DNA of 20,649 nt from Lachnospiraceae bacterium UBA3821 (GTDB lineage Bacteria > Bacillota > Clostridia > Lachnospirales > Lachnospiraceae): NCBI GenBank assembly GCA_002368865.1, contig DFDT01000119.1, positions 1 through 20,649 on the forward strand, read 5' to 3'. The position numbers were made by a program, and so were the translations under genes. Positions 7,333 to 15,200 of this stretch are shown here, one piece after another. Under the pieces are notes generated by a model that made no database searches, was not told where the DNA came from, and worked only from the letters and a program-made list of their open reading frames with translations. Numbering within the stretch: position 1 is the stretch's first letter; every line of letters starts with the position of its first letter.

Positions 7333-8605
7333 GACTACTCCTACTGAATCCGGCAGCTCCTGCTCCCAATGCAAATACCGAAATTGCAAGTATCCTACAT
7401 GTGAAAAGCCAATGCTGCTCCGAATGATTTTCTATAAGAAAATACCAGAAAAACGGGTATAAGGCAATCAATGCATACGATCCGATCTGAGCCGCGATCC
7501 TCCTTCGGATCATTTTCCCCTTCCTCACACAGATGGCCACAAAAACAATAACACATATCGCGACCAGCACATAACACCAGTTTCCATACATTTTGACATT
7601 TCTTCCGACAACATGAAAGAACCCTTCCAGCCGTGAATACTCCGCCGCACTTCCGGTCCTTGTTCGTACGTTTTCCCATGCATCCTGTATCACGTGACTG
7701 TCTGAGAGCAGATCCGACAACACCCACTTCTCCGCCCACATTCCTGCATATCCGATTCCCCATTCCACACTGTAGAACAAAACTTTCTTTATTTGCTTTT
7801 CCACCTTATCATCCATATGAAAATAGCAATATACGCACAACGGATAACCAAGTGTGATCAACGGATAAGTCAGGAAGTCAAAATAGGACGTCAACATACC
7901 CATGATCAAAAAGAATTCTGCATATCTGCCTCTTCGGTACAATTTTTCATCCATACACACCTGAAACAGGATCTCACAAAGCATCAGGCATAGACAGATA
8001 CTCAAAGACAGAGAAGCAAAGCTGCTGACATAGTACAAAAAAGGCAGCGAAAACAGAAATGCCACAGCCAGCTTTTCAGCATTCTTTTTGGTAAGTAAGA
8101 TCAATATTCCACCAACGCAAAAAAGCTGGAATGCCGAGTTGATCAACCGCAAAGTATTCACCGAAGTCAATAACAGCAGCGGCTTTAAGATCACCAGGTA
8201 CCCATGCCAATATCTCCCATATTCCACTTCTCTGGGCTGTGGCGCACCTCCCAGATAATCCCGCAAAGACTCACCCGGCTGCCACCCCTCTTCATTTCCT
8301 TCCTCATAGTAGCTCTCGCCCCGAAACATGTGAAGCACCTGCGCTAACACACCATGTTCTTCATAGGAATACACAGCATGCTCTAACATCAGACAATCTG
8401 TAAAGTTTCCCGTAAGCGTGGCAGGATGTCCTAATATCACTTCTTCCTGCTCAAACTCCCTCTCGATCATGTCCATGGACCAATAAACATGCTCTTTCAT
8501 CGGAGCCAAAGGGAGCAGATGGACCAGTATGAGCAGTACCAGTCCTCCTACTGCGCCTCCGATCAAAATCATTCCCTGGATCAAAAATTTCTTTTTATAC
8601 CCCAT
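7307..8605 (-). CDS. Polytopic membrane protein of unknown function, 432 aa
   Basis: I do not recognise a named family. TM1 is at about 8-32. A long hydrophilic loop (about 33-130) follows, rich in acidic and aromatic residues and ending in EYGRYWHGY (128-136). Further hydrophobic segments lie at about 137-172, 180-215, 228-262, 274-290, 342-360, 371-391 and 404-420. Conserved-looking motifs are TSYFDFLTYPL (239-249) and, between the last two helices, ENHSEQHWLFTCR (392-404). Such a His/Arg-rich outer loop is plausible as an active or binding site. The gene starts 6 nt after the DUF6020-like gene and overlaps the next by 26 nt, so all three membrane proteins should be made together. A GT-C-like enzyme acting at the outer face is a reasonable guess, not a finding. 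Confidence 0.7.
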   Translation of the reverse strand: MGYKKKFLIQGMILIGGAVGGLVLLILVHLLPLAPMKEHVYWSMDMIEREFEQEEVILGHPATLTGNFTDCLMLEHAVYSYEEHGVLAQVLHMFRGESYYEEGNEEGWQPGESLRDYLGGAPQPREVEYGRYWHGYLVILKPLLLLTSVNTLRLINSAFQLFCVGGILILLTKKNAEKLAVAFLFSLPFLYYVSSFASLSLSICLCLMLCEILFQVCMDEKLYRRGRYAEFFLIMGMLTSYFDFLTYPLITLGYPLCVYCYFHMDDKVEKQIKKVLFYSVEWGIGYAGMWAEKWVLSDLLSDSHVIQDAWENVRTRTGSAAEYSRLEGFFHVVGRNVKMYGNWCYVLVAICVIVFVAICVRKGKMIRRRIAAQIGSYALIALYPFFWYFLIENHSEQHWLFTCRILAISVFALGAGAAGFSRSSHGTKNEEN

Positions 8606-8611
8606 ATCCTC

Positions 8612-10267
8612 TTATCTCCTGTCTGTTTCCAAAACCACCGCCCATACCAACGGTTGGATCATGGCCAACGGAAAAACATATCGCATACACGTGACAGGTC
8701 CCGCAAGATATGTCATCCACAAAAGAATCGCCGGCACAAATGCAACTATCTTTTCACTTCTACCCGTTACTCTTAAGAAAAAAACGCCAAGCAAAATTCC
8801 CCATATGGGAATCTGTGTAGAAAACAAAACCCGAACGACAGGCACATGTTCAAATGCACTGTAATCGCTTACCTTTTCCAACATAGCGTACACACCGGGA
8901 ATCTTGCTCGCTCTGACCGGTTGTGCCTTCGGATAATCAGAAATAAATGTTTCTATATACTGCCTGTTGCTAAACGCATCAATGCCATGGGCAAAAGGAT
9001 ACCACCCCGAAACATGAAGCGCCAGCATTTCATTCAGATAATTGTCCGGATAACGCACCAACAGGGATCCATACAATTTCAAAAAATCTCCAAAATGATT
9101 CTTTATCGCATCCTCATCCGCCAGTTCCTTTACATAATCCGCAAACCTGGGGTTAAAGACGGAATTCAGCCTGTCTACGGGCAGAAATCGATTGATACCT
9201 TTGACAAGATCTTCCGGAATGTTCTGATTCTCCGAAACGTATACATGCGTTATCTGCTGCAACGGCAGAGATAATGCCTCCCGCAGATCTCCCTTTCCTA
9301 TTCCCATTGCTGTATAGACCGGTCCGTTGATACACAAAAACAAAAGTACTGCAACTGCGAACGCCACCAATCGTTCTTTCTTTTTGAAACCGTATCTAAC
9401 AACCGTAAAAAGGATCAAAAGTATCATCACATAAACAGCATTATTGCGCAGCAAACAGCACAATACGATTTCCGCTGCAAGCCAAATCATCACGTGCAAC
9501 TTCTGTTCTCCTGCTTCATTGTGTCCGAGCATGAGTAAATGCTTTGTCATCTGTGCAAAGAAGCACGCAAACATGGCATCTTTTGCAGGAATGATTGCAA
9601 AAATCAATACCACAGGATTGCAGATCAGAAAAAGAAGCAGTATGATCTTGATCCACTTTTTCAGATGCATCTGGATCACCATCATGCAGAGCCCCGACAA
9701 AACATAAGCATAGAGCATTCCCTGCAAAACACCGTAAATAGTAATCCCTTTTTCAATCGTTTGCTCAAGACTGCTTCCAAAAAGACCTCCCCAGCCCAAG
9801 CACAATTTCCACAAAAATGTATGAAAAGGCGGCTGAAATCTGTCCATAGGCAAAAATCCAAGTGCTTCATCCGTCTGAACGATCATATCATACGAGAAGA
9901 TCCCCGGAAAATATGCAAGCAGCACCACCAGATCCAATGCAAAGATCAATATCCCGAATGCCCACCGCAGAAGCACATACTGACGAAACGAAATGTCTGC
10001 GATCCCTTGTTTGCGGGCTCCATCCTGCTTGTCCCTGTATCGCCAAAGCACAACCGCGCTTCCGGCATAAAACAAGCCGGAAATCACACCGACTGCCACC
10101 AGCTTTCCCACTGTGAAGAGAACTGAGACCGGTGAAGCAAACAGTTGATTCACCGAATTGTCCGCATAAACCGCGCCGCCTATGACAATAGCAAGAGAAG
10201 TGATCACCGAATAGAAAGCGATCACAACCCTGTTATTTTTCAAAAAAACATACCAATTATGATCCAA
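8612..10267 (-). CDS. DUF6020-like polytopic membrane protein, TTG start
   Basis: A 551-aa protein with about 11-12 hydrophobic segments. It matches my recollection of the DUF6020 family: YFPGIFSYDMIVQTDEALG (119-137, with an acidic residue in the first large loop), FQPPFHTFLWK (144-154), IPAKDAMFA (226-234) and LRNNAVYV (273-280). The outline is that of a GT-C glycosyltransferase, but catalysis is unproven for the family. The start is a TTG at 10265-10267. The nearest internal ATG would remove the first membrane helices, and GGAAGGA, lying within the last codons of deoC, sits about 10 nt upstream. The gap to deoC is 4 nt and to the following gene 6 nt, indicating tight coupling. The substrate is unknown. 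Confidence 0.78.
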   Translation of the reverse strand: MDHNWYVFLKNNRVVIAFYSVITSLAIVIGGAVYADNSVNQLFASPVSVLFTVGKLVAVGVISGLFYAGSAVVLWRYRDKQDGARKQGIADISFRQYVLLRWAFGILIFALDLVVLLAYFPGIFSYDMIVQTDEALGFLPMDRFQPPFHTFLWKLCLGWGGLFGSSLEQTIEKGITIYGVLQGMLYAYVLSGLCMMVIQMHLKKWIKIILLLFLICNPVVLIFAIIPAKDAMFACFFAQMTKHLLMLGHNEAGEQKLHVMIWLAAEIVLCCLLRNNAVYVMILLILFTVVRYGFKKKERLVAFAVAVLLFLCINGPVYTAMGIGKGDLREALSLPLQQITHVYVSENQNIPEDLVKGINRFLPVDRLNSVFNPRFADYVKELADEDAIKNHFGDFLKLYGSLLVRYPDNYLNEMLALHVSGWYPFAHGIDAFSNRQYIETFISDYPKAQPVRASKIPGVYAMLEKVSDYSAFEHVPVVRVLFSTQIPIWGILLGVFFLRVTGRSEKIVAFVPAILLWMTYLAGPVTCMRYVFPLAMIQPLVWAVVLETDRR

Positions 10268-10271
10268 TTTT

Positions 10272-10937
10272 TCAATATCCTTCCGTCAGTTCGCCTTTCA
10301 ATAACCCTACCGCTCTGGAGGTGCCGATCCTGTCGCAGCCCAATTCCACAAACATCTCCAGATCCTTCAGATCCGATATTCCCCCGGCGGCCTTGATCTT
10401 CACATTCGGACCGATATACTTCTTAAAAAGCTCCACATCCTCTTTCGTAGCGCCGCCTGTGCCAAAACCTGTGGAAGTCTTGATGAAATCTGCGCCGGCG
10501 TTGGTGACCGCCTTGCACATAACAATCTTCTCCTCTTCCGTCAGATAGCAGGTCTCAATGATCACCTTCAGGATGTGATCTCCACATATCTTTTTTAGGG
10601 TTCGGATCTCCTCCTCCACCTTGTCGAAAAGTCCGTTCTTCACATCCGAAATATTGACCACCATGTCAATCTCATTGCAGCCGTCCGCAAGCGCCTGCTC
10701 CACCTCACAAGCCTTCGCCTCCGTTACGCTGTAGCCCAGCGGAAAGCCAACTACGGTACAGATGTTGATCTTGTCACCGTAGGTATCGTGAATCCTCTTA
10801 ATGTAGGCGGGCGGCACACAGACACTGGCCGTATGATACTGCACCGCCTCATCGCAGAGCTTCACGATATCTTCCCATGTGGCAAACGCCTTCAACTGGG
10901 TGTGATCTACTTTTTCCAATATTTCCTGTGCATTCAT
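10272..10937 (-). CDS. deoC: Deoxyribose-phosphate aldolase
   Basis: DeoC cleaves 2-deoxy-D-ribose 5-phosphate to glyceraldehyde 3-phosphate and acetaldehyde in deoxynucleoside catabolism. The 221-aa protein is full length for the class I aldolase. The Schiff-base lysine is in ADFIKTSTGFGTGGAT (K153), the second active-site lysine in KIKAAGGIS (K182) and the aspartate in EIDMVVN (D91). The frame stays open upstream to 11018, but the ATG at 10937 gives the normal family start (MNAQEILEKVDHTQL) and has AAAGGA about 9 nt before it. It lies 53 nt after the flavoprotein gene. No other deo genes (phosphorylases, phosphopentomutase) are nearby, so it is separated from its usual pathway partners. Confidence 0.95.
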   Translation of the reverse strand: MNAQEILEKVDHTQLKAFATWEDIVKLCDEAVQYHTASVCVPPAYIKRIHDTYGDKINICTVVGFPLGYSVTEAKACEVEQALADGCNEIDMVVNISDVKNGLFDKVEEEIRTLKKICGDHILKVIIETCYLTEEEKIVMCKAVTNAGADFIKTSTGFGTGGATKEDVELFKKYIGPNVKIKAAGGISDLKDLEMFVELGCDRIGTSRAVGLLKGELTEGY

Positions 10938-10990
10938 TTCTTTCTTTGCGTCCTTTCTAATCCCACAGTCTGTACAAACTCTCCTGCCGT

Positions 10991-11608
10991 CTAACGGATA
11001 AAATGCGTCGGTGTCCAAGGCTCTTTCTCGGGCAGTCCGTACTTTTCTTTGCCCAATGCAATGCTCTTCATGAGGAAGGTCATATTTCTCGCCAAAACCC
11101 GCATAGTCTGCTTTCCCTCTTCATCCAGTTCGGCCTGCCCCTTCTCTCTGCCGTGAATGCTGTTCCAGTACTGACTGGACGCAATGGGCATATTACAGAT
11201 GGTAAAATACTTGTTCAGCTCATCGAATGTCGCGGAACAGCCGCCTCTTCTGGCGCACACCACGCTGGCTCCCACCTTCATGGTCTTGTCAAAACTCGTG
11301 CTGTAGAACAATCTGTCCAGACAGGCGATCAAAGTGGCATTCGCAGACGCATAATACACCGGCGTCGCAACCACAAGCCCGTCCGCCGCCTCGAATTTCG
11401 GCGCGAGCTCATTTACCACATCATCAAACACACATTTTCCCTTCTGTGCGCAGGTTCCGCAGGCAATACAGCCTCTGATGTCCCTGTTGCCGATCTGTAC
11501 AATCTCAGCCTCGACTCCTTCCTCCTCAAAAACGCTCCGCATCTCCTCCAGCGCAATAGACGTATTCCCGCCCACCCTGGGACTCCCGTTCAGCACCAAT
11601 ACCTTCAT
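10991..11608 (-). CDS. Iron-sulfur flavoprotein, NADPH-dependent FMN reductase family
   Basis: A 205-aa flavodoxin-fold protein. LNGSPRVGGNTSIAL (6-20) is the FMN phosphate-binding loop, and TPVYYASANATL matches the second flavin contact region. The compact cysteine cluster C47-x2-C50-x2-C53-x5-C59 (GCIACGTCAQKGKCVFDD) is the motif of iron-sulfur flavoproteins, where it binds a [4Fe-4S] cluster. It should be a cytoplasmic electron-transfer or reductase protein, with partner unknown. The ATG at 11608 follows AAGGAGAAGAAAAGG, and a promoter lies just upstream. It is the first gene of the probable six-gene operon that continues to the aminopeptidase. The family is clear; the electron donor and acceptor cannot be read from sequence. 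Confidence 0.88.
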   Translation of the reverse strand: MKVLVLNGSPRVGGNTSIALEEMRSVFEEEGVEAEIVQIGNRDIRGCIACGTCAQKGKCVFDDVVNELAPKFEAADGLVVATPVYYASANATLIACLDRLFYSTSFDKTMKVGASVVCARRGGCSATFDELNKYFTICNMPIASSQYWNSIHGREKGQAELDEEGKQTMRVLARNMTFLMKSIALGKEKYGLPEKEPWTPTHFIR

Positions 11609-11641
11609 CCTTTTCTTCTCCTTTTACAAAATTCTTCTGTC

Positions 11642-11670
11642 AGTATACCACGAAAATGTCAGCCAAGCAA
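11642..11670 (-). promoter_or_regulatory. Sigma-A promoter of the flavoprotein-deoC-membrane protein operon
   Basis: On the minus strand, TTGCTT (11665-11670) and TATACT (11642-11647) are 17 bp apart. The -10 is extended (TGGTATACT). Transcription would start near 11635, about 27 nt before the flavoprotein ATG. It fits into the 66-bp gap after the two-TM protein gene, so this operon can be expressed independently. Confidence 0.65.
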
Positions 11671-11674
11671 ACAT

Positions 11675-12205
11675 TTATGACTGTGTCAATCTGTTCCCTT
11701 TCTCGCAGAGTACATCAATTTCCTCCCGCTTTTGCTCGATCAGCGGTAACAGTTTTTCCCTCTGGGATGCCGCTACTTTTCGGAAGACAAAGTAGGGTGC
11801 GATCCAGCCCGCAAACCCAGGTATCGCATAAAGCACCGTCAACACGATATGCGGTGGATCTGCCGTCACAGCAAACACGGAAAGTGCCATAAACACGGTT
11901 CCGATCACGCCCAGCGCGATTGCCGCCATCTGTGCCCGGCTCAGCATCGCCTTTTCCATTTTATCAATCTCTTCCGCACAGCTCTCAAAATTTCGCTGCA
12001 GTCTGGTAAGCTCCGCCTTATTTATGATCTTCCGGTCACGTTTCATACGGGCCCTTCCTCTATAGCTCTGTTCCGATCCCAGATTTTCATCCAGCCGCCA
12101 GCCAAAGCATTTACAGCAGTCCACCAGAAAAGAAAGTTTGCTTTCTTCCGCACAAATTTCCATATAGTCATATGTAGTAAAATCACTGCCTGTCACTCTG
12201 TCCAT
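11675..12205 (-). CDS. Two-TM protein of unknown function, downstream of a two-component system
   Basis: I do not recognise a named family. The 176-aa protein has a cytosolic N-terminal part with a cysteine cluster (SFLVDCCKCFGWRLDE, about 25-40), then a basic, coiled-coil-like stretch (about 53-88). Two hydrophobic segments follow at about 92-113 and 120-142, joined by a short loop, and a charged C-terminal helix ends the protein. The ATG at 12205 has GAGG 9 nt upstream; a second ATG at 12220 lacks a well-spaced SD. The gene begins 47 nt after the histidine kinase stop on the same strand and is probably the last gene of that operon. It could be an accessory membrane protein of the signalling system, but that is guilt by association. 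Confidence 0.72.
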   Translation of the reverse strand: MDRVTGSDFTTYDYMEICAEESKLSFLVDCCKCFGWRLDENLGSEQSYRGRARMKRDRKIINKAELTRLQRNFESCAEEIDKMEKAMLSRAQMAAIALGVIGTVFMALSVFAVTADPPHIVLTVLYAIPGFAGWIAPYFVFRKVAASQREKLLPLIEQKREEIDVLCEKGNRLTQS

Positions 12206-12252
12206 CTCTCTGTCCCTCATTCTTTTGCAATCTGTTTCCTATGGTCTGTTCC

Positions 12253-13344
12253 TTATGGCCTGTCCGGCTGCGCGGCCGGCAGCGTCACCGTAAACGCACT
12301 TCCTTTTCCCTCTGTACTCTCCACAGTGATCTCTCCGTCCAAAAGCTCCAGTACCCGCTTCGCCAACGCCAATCCCAGCCCGTTGCCCTGGGTTGCATGG
12401 GAAGTATCTCCCTGATAAAAACGGTCAAAAATATGTTTTTTATTCTCCTCACTCATGCCGCATCCGGTATCTGCGATCGTCACCCGCACAACGCTTCCTC
12501 CGGTCTGCGCCGTCGTGGTCTGCGTCACCGTAATCCTGCCGCCCTTCGGCGTAAACTTTACCGCATTGGACATCAGATTATTCCAGACTAATTCCATGAG
12601 CTGTTCATCCGCCTGTACATAGGCCCGATCCTCCATATCCGTATCCAGGTCCAGCTCTTTTTCATCTAAAATATTGTCGTATAATAAAATACAGTCACAG
12701 AGCTGTCTGCACACATCATATGTCTCTTTCACTGGCACGATCTTTTGATTCTCCAGCTTGTTTAATTTGAGGATATTCGTGATCAGATCGGACATTCTGC
12801 CAGCCGCCGCATCAATATCCCGAATGCAGGCATCTCTTTCCTCCTCACTCAAATTACCCTTCTCGATCAGCTGCGCAGAATTTTTGATGATGGCAATCGG
12901 CGTTTTCATCTCATGGGATACATTGGAAATAAAATCTGTCTTTAATGTCTCGATGCTCCCCAGTTCCTCCACCATGGCATTGATATTGAGGATCGTGGCA
13001 TCCAGATAATCCAGTCGGTCCGCTGTATGAGTGGGCGGAATATAGACGGAAAAATCCCCTGCCGCCACCTTTTTGGTCGCCTCCATAATGCGATAAAGCG
13101 GTTCTTCATAGGCTTTTTTTGTTCGCCACTGCACGCCCTTAATGACCAAAAATGCAGCCAACGCCCAATAAAAAAGAATGATATGCACTTCCAGGATCTC
13201 CGATACGCCCATCCGTTCCAGCAAAAGCAGCAGTCCTGTCTGCAATCCGGCCGTCAGGAGCAGAATTCCCAATGTGATCCAGAAGGTTGACATGGGAAAT
13301 CTGGACGTTTTTATTTTCATTTTCTCTTTATACTCTGATCTCAT
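12253..13344 (-). CDS. Sensor histidine kinase with a short extracytoplasmic loop
   Basis: A 363-aa membrane histidine kinase. TM1 (about 20-42) and TM2 (about 52-71) are joined by only about ten residues, so there is no room for an extracellular sensor domain. A HAMP-like linker (about 80-130) is followed by the H-box SHEMKTPI with phospho-acceptor H144. The N-box is WNNLMSNAVKFTP (254-266), the G1 box DTGCGM (292-297), the F-box IFDRFYQGD (305-313) and the G2 box GNGLGLALAK (320-329). All motifs are intact. Its ATG overlaps the response regulator stop (ATGA, 13341-13344), so the pair is translationally coupled. Short-loop kinases often sense the membrane or a partner transporter. The nearby exporter is a candidate partner by inference. 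Confidence 0.95.
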   Translation of the reverse strand: MRSEYKEKMKIKTSRFPMSTFWITLGILLLTAGLQTGLLLLLERMGVSEILEVHIILFYWALAAFLVIKGVQWRTKKAYEEPLYRIMEATKKVAAGDFSVYIPPTHTADRLDYLDATILNINAMVEELGSIETLKTDFISNVSHEMKTPIAIIKNSAQLIEKGNLSEEERDACIRDIDAAAGRMSDLITNILKLNKLENQKIVPVKETYDVCRQLCDCILLYDNILDEKELDLDTDMEDRAYVQADEQLMELVWNNLMSNAVKFTPKGGRITVTQTTTAQTGGSVVRVTIADTGCGMSEENKKHIFDRFYQGDTSHATQGNGLGLALAKRVLELLDGEITVESTEGKGSAFTVTLPAAQPDRP

Positions 13345-14015
13345 GCCTTCAGCACCGCCTTATACCCCAATCCTCTGACCGTCTTGATCTCAAATCCGTC
13401 ACAGGCAGAGAGTTTATCCCGCAGTTTTGTCACATACACATCAACAGCCCGCAGGCTGGTATCACTGTCGATCCCCCAGAATTCATCCATGAGTTGTGCT
13501 CTGGAAAATGTTTTATTCGGATAAGAAAGCAATTTGTATATAATGTTAAACTCTCTGGTGGTCAGTTCCACCGTCTCCCCGGCAATCTCCGCACTCATTC
13601 CGTCTGCATCCAGCAGCAGGTTTCCCACAGAGATCTTCCGCTCTGTCTCGATATTGGCGCGCCGTAAAAGCGCCCGTACCCGCAGCACCAATTCTTCCAG
13701 ATCAATGGGCTTCACCATATAGTCATCGATTCCAATCTGGAAGCCCTTCTGTTTCGATGGCAGATCGTCCTTCGCTGTCATAAACAGGATCGGTATCGTT
13801 TTATTCACCTGCCGTATATTCTGTGCAAATGCGAAACCGTCCTCCCCAGGCATCATGATATCGGAAATGATCATCTCATAGAGATTGTTGTACATCTCAT
13901 TGTAGGCATCATTTGCATTAAAGCATCCTTTTGGACTGAACCCGCTGTCGTTCAGATAGGTACATACCAATCTGTTCAATTTTTCATCGTCTTCCACCAC
14001 CAGAATATGAACCAT
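13341..14015 (-). CDS. OmpR/PhoB-family response regulator
   Basis: A 224-aa DNA-binding response regulator. The receiver domain (1-118) has the acidic pocket E8/D9/D10, phospho-acceptor D52 (ISDIMMPGEDG), T80 and K102. The winged-helix output domain (about 128-224) contains ELTTREFNIIYKLL, AVDVYVTKLRDKL and TVRGLGYKA. AAGGAG lies 7 nt before the ATG. An extended -10 sits in the gap to the epimerase gene, so it may be transcribed alone or with that gene. Regulators of this family bind direct repeats with an 11-bp period. Two such repeat sets occur in this window (15201-15244 and 18956-18971) and are candidate targets. Confidence 0.95.
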   Translation of the reverse strand: MVHILVVEDDEKLNRLVCTYLNDSGFSPKGCFNANDAYNEMYNNLYEMIISDIMMPGEDGFAFAQNIRQVNKTIPILFMTAKDDLPSKQKGFQIGIDDYMVKPIDLEELVLRVRALLRRANIETERKISVGNLLLDADGMSAEIAGETVELTTREFNIIYKLLSYPNKTFSRAQLMDEFWGIDSDTSLRAVDVYVTKLRDKLSACDGFEIKTVRGLGYKAVLKA

Positions 14016-14071
14016 GATTTTCTCCTTTTCAGCTGCCTGTATTGGCTGCGCAATTTTTTCTCTTATCGTTC

Positions 14072-14080
14072 AGTATATCA
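14072..14080 (-). promoter_or_regulatory. Extended -10 element before the response regulator gene
   Basis: On the minus strand TGATATACT gives an extended -10 (TGnTATACT), with a poor -35 (TTTCGC) 17 bp upstream. Transcription would start near 14065, about 50 nt before the regulator ATG. It lies within the 97-bp gap after the epimerase gene. Confidence 0.45.
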
Positions 14081-14112
14081 TTTCTTGGCGGTTAGCGAAA
14101 GCCTATCTTGCA

Positions 14113-15126
14113 CTACGCAATCTTGCCCGTTGCTTTCAGCCACTGCACTTCATCATGAATGGTCTCACGATAGGATCTGGTGGTGTAGCCCAGCTCCTTC
14201 TTCGCCTTGCTGGAGTCAAAATCATTGTTTCTGGCCAGATTATAGACAGAAAACGTGGTCATCATGGGCTTTGTCCCCTTTTTCTTTGCCTGTTTTTCCA
14301 TCATCTTTGCCATCATATTAGCCATGCCGATGGGCAGGAAGAAACCGATCTTCTTACAGCCGCTCTCCTCACAGATCAGCTTCGCAAAATCTTTAAACAA
14401 AACCTCGTCATTTCCCAAAATATAGCACTCGCCGCTCTTGCCCTTGTCCGCTGCCGCAATGGTTCCCGCCGCCAGATCTCTCACATCGCAGAGATTGAAG
14501 GTTCCGTCAATTCCGGCAGGCATTTCACCGTTGATGATCTTGATCAGAGTACCAGTGGTCTCGCCCACTGCAAAATCCTCCGGTCCCATGATTCCGCTGG
14601 GATGTACCACGCAGGCATTCAGCCCGCGGTTCTTCACCGCATCCAGGACCGCCTGGGTTGCCAGTGCTTTGGACATACTGTAGCAGCCCTCCACCAGATT
14701 CCCGTCAAAATGATCCACTTCCGCAATCTTGGTTCCCTTGGGGCTCTCCGGAATGGCACCGGTACTGCTGCAATACACCAGCTTCCTGCACTCGGGATGC
14801 GTGAGGCACAGATTGATGATATTCTCTGTTCCTCCCACATTGACGTCCATGACCTTTTTGCTGTATTCCGGGTTCACAGTAACAATACTTGCAATGTGGA
14901 GCACGATGGTTTCTGTTTCCTCGGGTACCGTAAATAACCGCTTTAAAGATTCCAGATCACAAAGATCTCCTTCCACGATTTCTGCCTCCTTCGGCACATA
15001 TTTGATCGCTTTGTCGCCGGGGAGCACAAATGCTCTCACGTTATCCCCTCTGTTGATCAATTGTCTGCAAATGGTTCCTCCCAAAAATCCCGCTGCACCT
15101 GTTACCAAATATACACGATTCTTCAT
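14113..15126 (-). CDS. NAD(P)-dependent epimerase/reductase (extended SDR family)
   Basis: A 337-aa extended short-chain dehydrogenase/reductase. The Rossmann loop is VTGAAGFLGG (8-17) and the adenine-side acidic motif is EGDLCDLE (52-59). The catalytic triad is S120/S121 (CSSTG) with Y149 and K153 (CYSMSKAL). It resembles dihydroflavonol reductase or nucleotide-sugar epimerase homologues, and the substrate is unknown. The ATG at 15126 (or the adjacent one at 15129) follows GAGAGGA. The frame stays open to 15192, but that start would lie upstream of the predicted transcript. The gene precedes the two-component system on the same strand and has four 11-bp repeats in its promoter region. A regulated, envelope- or sugar-related role is possible. 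Confidence 0.88.
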   Translation of the reverse strand: MKNRVYLVTGAAGFLGGTICRQLINRGDNVRAFVLPGDKAIKYVPKEAEIVEGDLCDLESLKRLFTVPEETETIVLHIASIVTVNPEYSKKVMDVNVGGTENIINLCLTHPECRKLVYCSSTGAIPESPKGTKIAEVDHFDGNLVEGCYSMSKALATQAVLDAVKNRGLNACVVHPSGIMGPEDFAVGETTGTLIKIINGEMPAGIDGTFNLCDVRDLAAGTIAAADKGKSGECYILGNDEVLFKDFAKLICEESGCKKIGFFLPIGMANMMAKMMEKQAKKKGTKPMMTTFSVYNLARNNDFDSSKAKKELGYTTRSYRETIHDEVQWLKATGKIA

Positions 15127-15187
15127 CATCCATTCCTCTCTTTCCGCCGCCTGGGGCAAATTCTGTTTTGTTTGACTTGTTTGGCTA

Positions 15188-15196
15188 AGCATAACA
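15188..15196 (-). promoter_or_regulatory. Extended -10 element before the epimerase gene
   Basis: On the minus strand TGTTATGCT fits an extended -10 (TGnTATGCT). No good -35 occurs at 16-18 bp; that position is occupied by the tandem 11-bp repeats. This is the layout expected for a promoter that needs an activator. The transcript would begin near 15181. Confidence 0.45.
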
Positions 15197-15200
15197 GGGG

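Noticed and set aside
9539..10126. 195-codon open frame on the plus strand opposite the DUF6020-like gene
   Set aside because: Its composition (many His, Gln, Lys) is what the reverse complement of hydrophobic membrane-helix codons produces.
10938..11018. 27-residue N-terminal extension of deoC
   Set aside because: The extension overlaps the end of the flavoprotein gene, is not part of the family, and the internal ATG has its own SD.
11003..11680. 225-codon open frame on the plus strand opposite the flavoprotein
   Set aside because: It is antisense to a complete iron-sulfur flavoprotein and has no domain of its own.
14014..14937. 307-codon open frame on the plus strand opposite the epimerase gene
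   Set aside because: It is the complementary shadow of an SDR gene with intact Rossmann and YxxxK motifs; its translation is rich in His, Ser and Cys and shows no family features.
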